A stretch of DNA of 7,398 nucleotides from Verrucomicrobiota bacterium (GTDB taxonomy: Bacteria > Chlamydiota > Chlamydiia > Chlamydiales > FEN-1388). Numbering within the stretch: the first letter of the stretch is position 1; every line of letters starts with the position of its first letter. Position numbers and translations under genes: made by a program. Where the stretch lies: positions 1 to 7,398 of the forward strand of contig JAFEGS010000046.1 of assembly GCA_018239705.1 (NCBI GenBank), given 5' to 3'. The notes under the pieces were generated by a model. The model saw only the letters and a list, made by a program, of their open reading frames with translations, made no database searches and was not told the DNA's origin. Positions 7,010 to 7,398 of this stretch are shown one piece after another.

Positions 7010-7398
7010 ATGAATGGCGCTTTTGGCTCTATCCATTGGGACTGGTAGCACAGGCTGCCTTTGGACTTCGCTTTTTGATACAGTGGATTGAAAGTGAAAA
7101 AAAGCAACAGTCAGTTGTCCCTCCACTATTTTGGAAGCTCTCGCTGCTAGGAAATGGAGCGCTCTTCATCCACAGCTTTATCCAGGCCCATTTTCCGATG
7201 TGCCTTGCTCAGTCTCTCAACGCTGTGCTCTTTTGGAGAAACCTCAATCTCTTACAGCCTGCGGAGAAGCAGTGTAGTCTAAAAAAGGTGCTCTATCTCC
7301 TCCTCTTCGCAGCATGTACGACAACTATACTTTTTACTTTGCAAGCCAATCTCTTTGCCATTTCATGGATTTCAGCCCCATGGGTCTTTAACAGCGCT
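7006..7398 (+). CDS. lpxB: LAB_N-domain membrane protein, probably N-terminus of a chlamydial-type LpxB fusion (partial)
   Basis: Only the first 131 codons are present; the frame is open at the window edge. The protein begins with a LAB_N-like (lipid A biosynthesis N-terminal) domain: a helix at about 5-26 with RFLIQWIESEKK (22-33), then VPPLFWKLSLLGN (38-50), HSFIQAHFP (56-64) and the closing LFWRNLNLL (75-83). A fourth membrane helix follows at about 94-113. Four or more hydrophobic helices place it in the inner membrane. In Chlamydia, LpxB (lipid A disaccharide synthase) carries such a membrane region before the catalytic GT-B domain, and position after pcnB agrees with that; the catalytic part is outside the window. 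The alternative is a stand-alone LAB_N protein, which in other bacteria often accompanies a DPM1-like glycosyltransferase. The ATG overlaps the upstream stop (ATGA), with GAGAG (6996-7000) five bases before it. LAB_N assignment is strong; the lpxB symbol is moderate. Confidence 0.75.
   Translation, partial: MNEWRFWLYPLGLVAQAAFGLRFLIQWIESEKKQQSVVPPLFWKLSLLGNGALFIHSFIQAHFPMCLAQSLNAVLFWRNLNLLQPAEKQCSLKKVLYLLLFAACTTTILFTLQANLFAISWISAPWVFNSA

Overview
This window looks like a chromosomal piece of a bacterium of the phylum Chlamydiota (chlamydiae), probably not a classical Chlamydia pathogen. The basis is threefold. glmM and glmS lie side by side. A PcnB-type poly(A) polymerase gene sits just upstream of a gene that starts with a membrane LAB_N domain, as chlamydial LpxB does; I recall pcnB next to lpxB in Chlamydia. 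All protein families fit a Gram-negative-type obligate intracellular bacterium. A hand count of four 60-base lines (5341, 841, 2641, 4621) gave 115 G+C in 240 bases, about 48%, which is higher than I remember for Chlamydia or Parachlamydia. The taxonomic call is an inference (about 0.65), not proven.

Layout. Two gene clusters diverge from a 121-base intergenic region (4985-5105). Leftward on the minus strand are glmM (3593-4984), glmS (1771-3591) and an unrecognised 569-residue protein with class-3-lipase-like motifs (55-1764). They are separated by 1 and 6 bases, so they are almost certainly one operon. Rightward on the plus strand are pcnB (5106-6296), a family-2 glycosyltransferase (6263-7009) and the first 131 codons of a membrane protein that is probably the N-terminus of a LAB_N-LpxB fusion (7006 to the window edge). 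These overlap by 34 and 4 bases, again one operon. Each cluster has a plausible sigma-70-like promoter in the intergenic region. At the extreme left (7-56) is a 50-base low-complexity tract without a single A on the plus strand, built from TCGT-centred repeats, that runs into the stop codon of the lipase-like gene.

How the genes fit together. GlmS makes glucosamine-6-phosphate and GlmM converts it to glucosamine-1-phosphate. These are the first steps towards UDP-GlcNAc, the sugar nucleotide from which lipid A is built. The divergent operon carries a glycosyltransferase of the polyprenyl-phosphate-sugar-synthase type and probably LpxB, the lipid A disaccharide synthase. The window therefore joins amino-sugar supply to lipid A/LOS assembly across a shared promoter region. 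PcnB (RNA 3'-end polyadenylation) and the lipase-like protein have no obvious metabolic link to this theme.

I found no RNA genes, mobile elements, CRISPR arrays, riboswitches or convincing intrinsic terminators. Most of the window is ordinary housekeeping sequence. The parts most worth a second look are the lipase-like protein, the A-free repeat at its end, and the glycosyltransferase lodged between pcnB and the probable lpxB.
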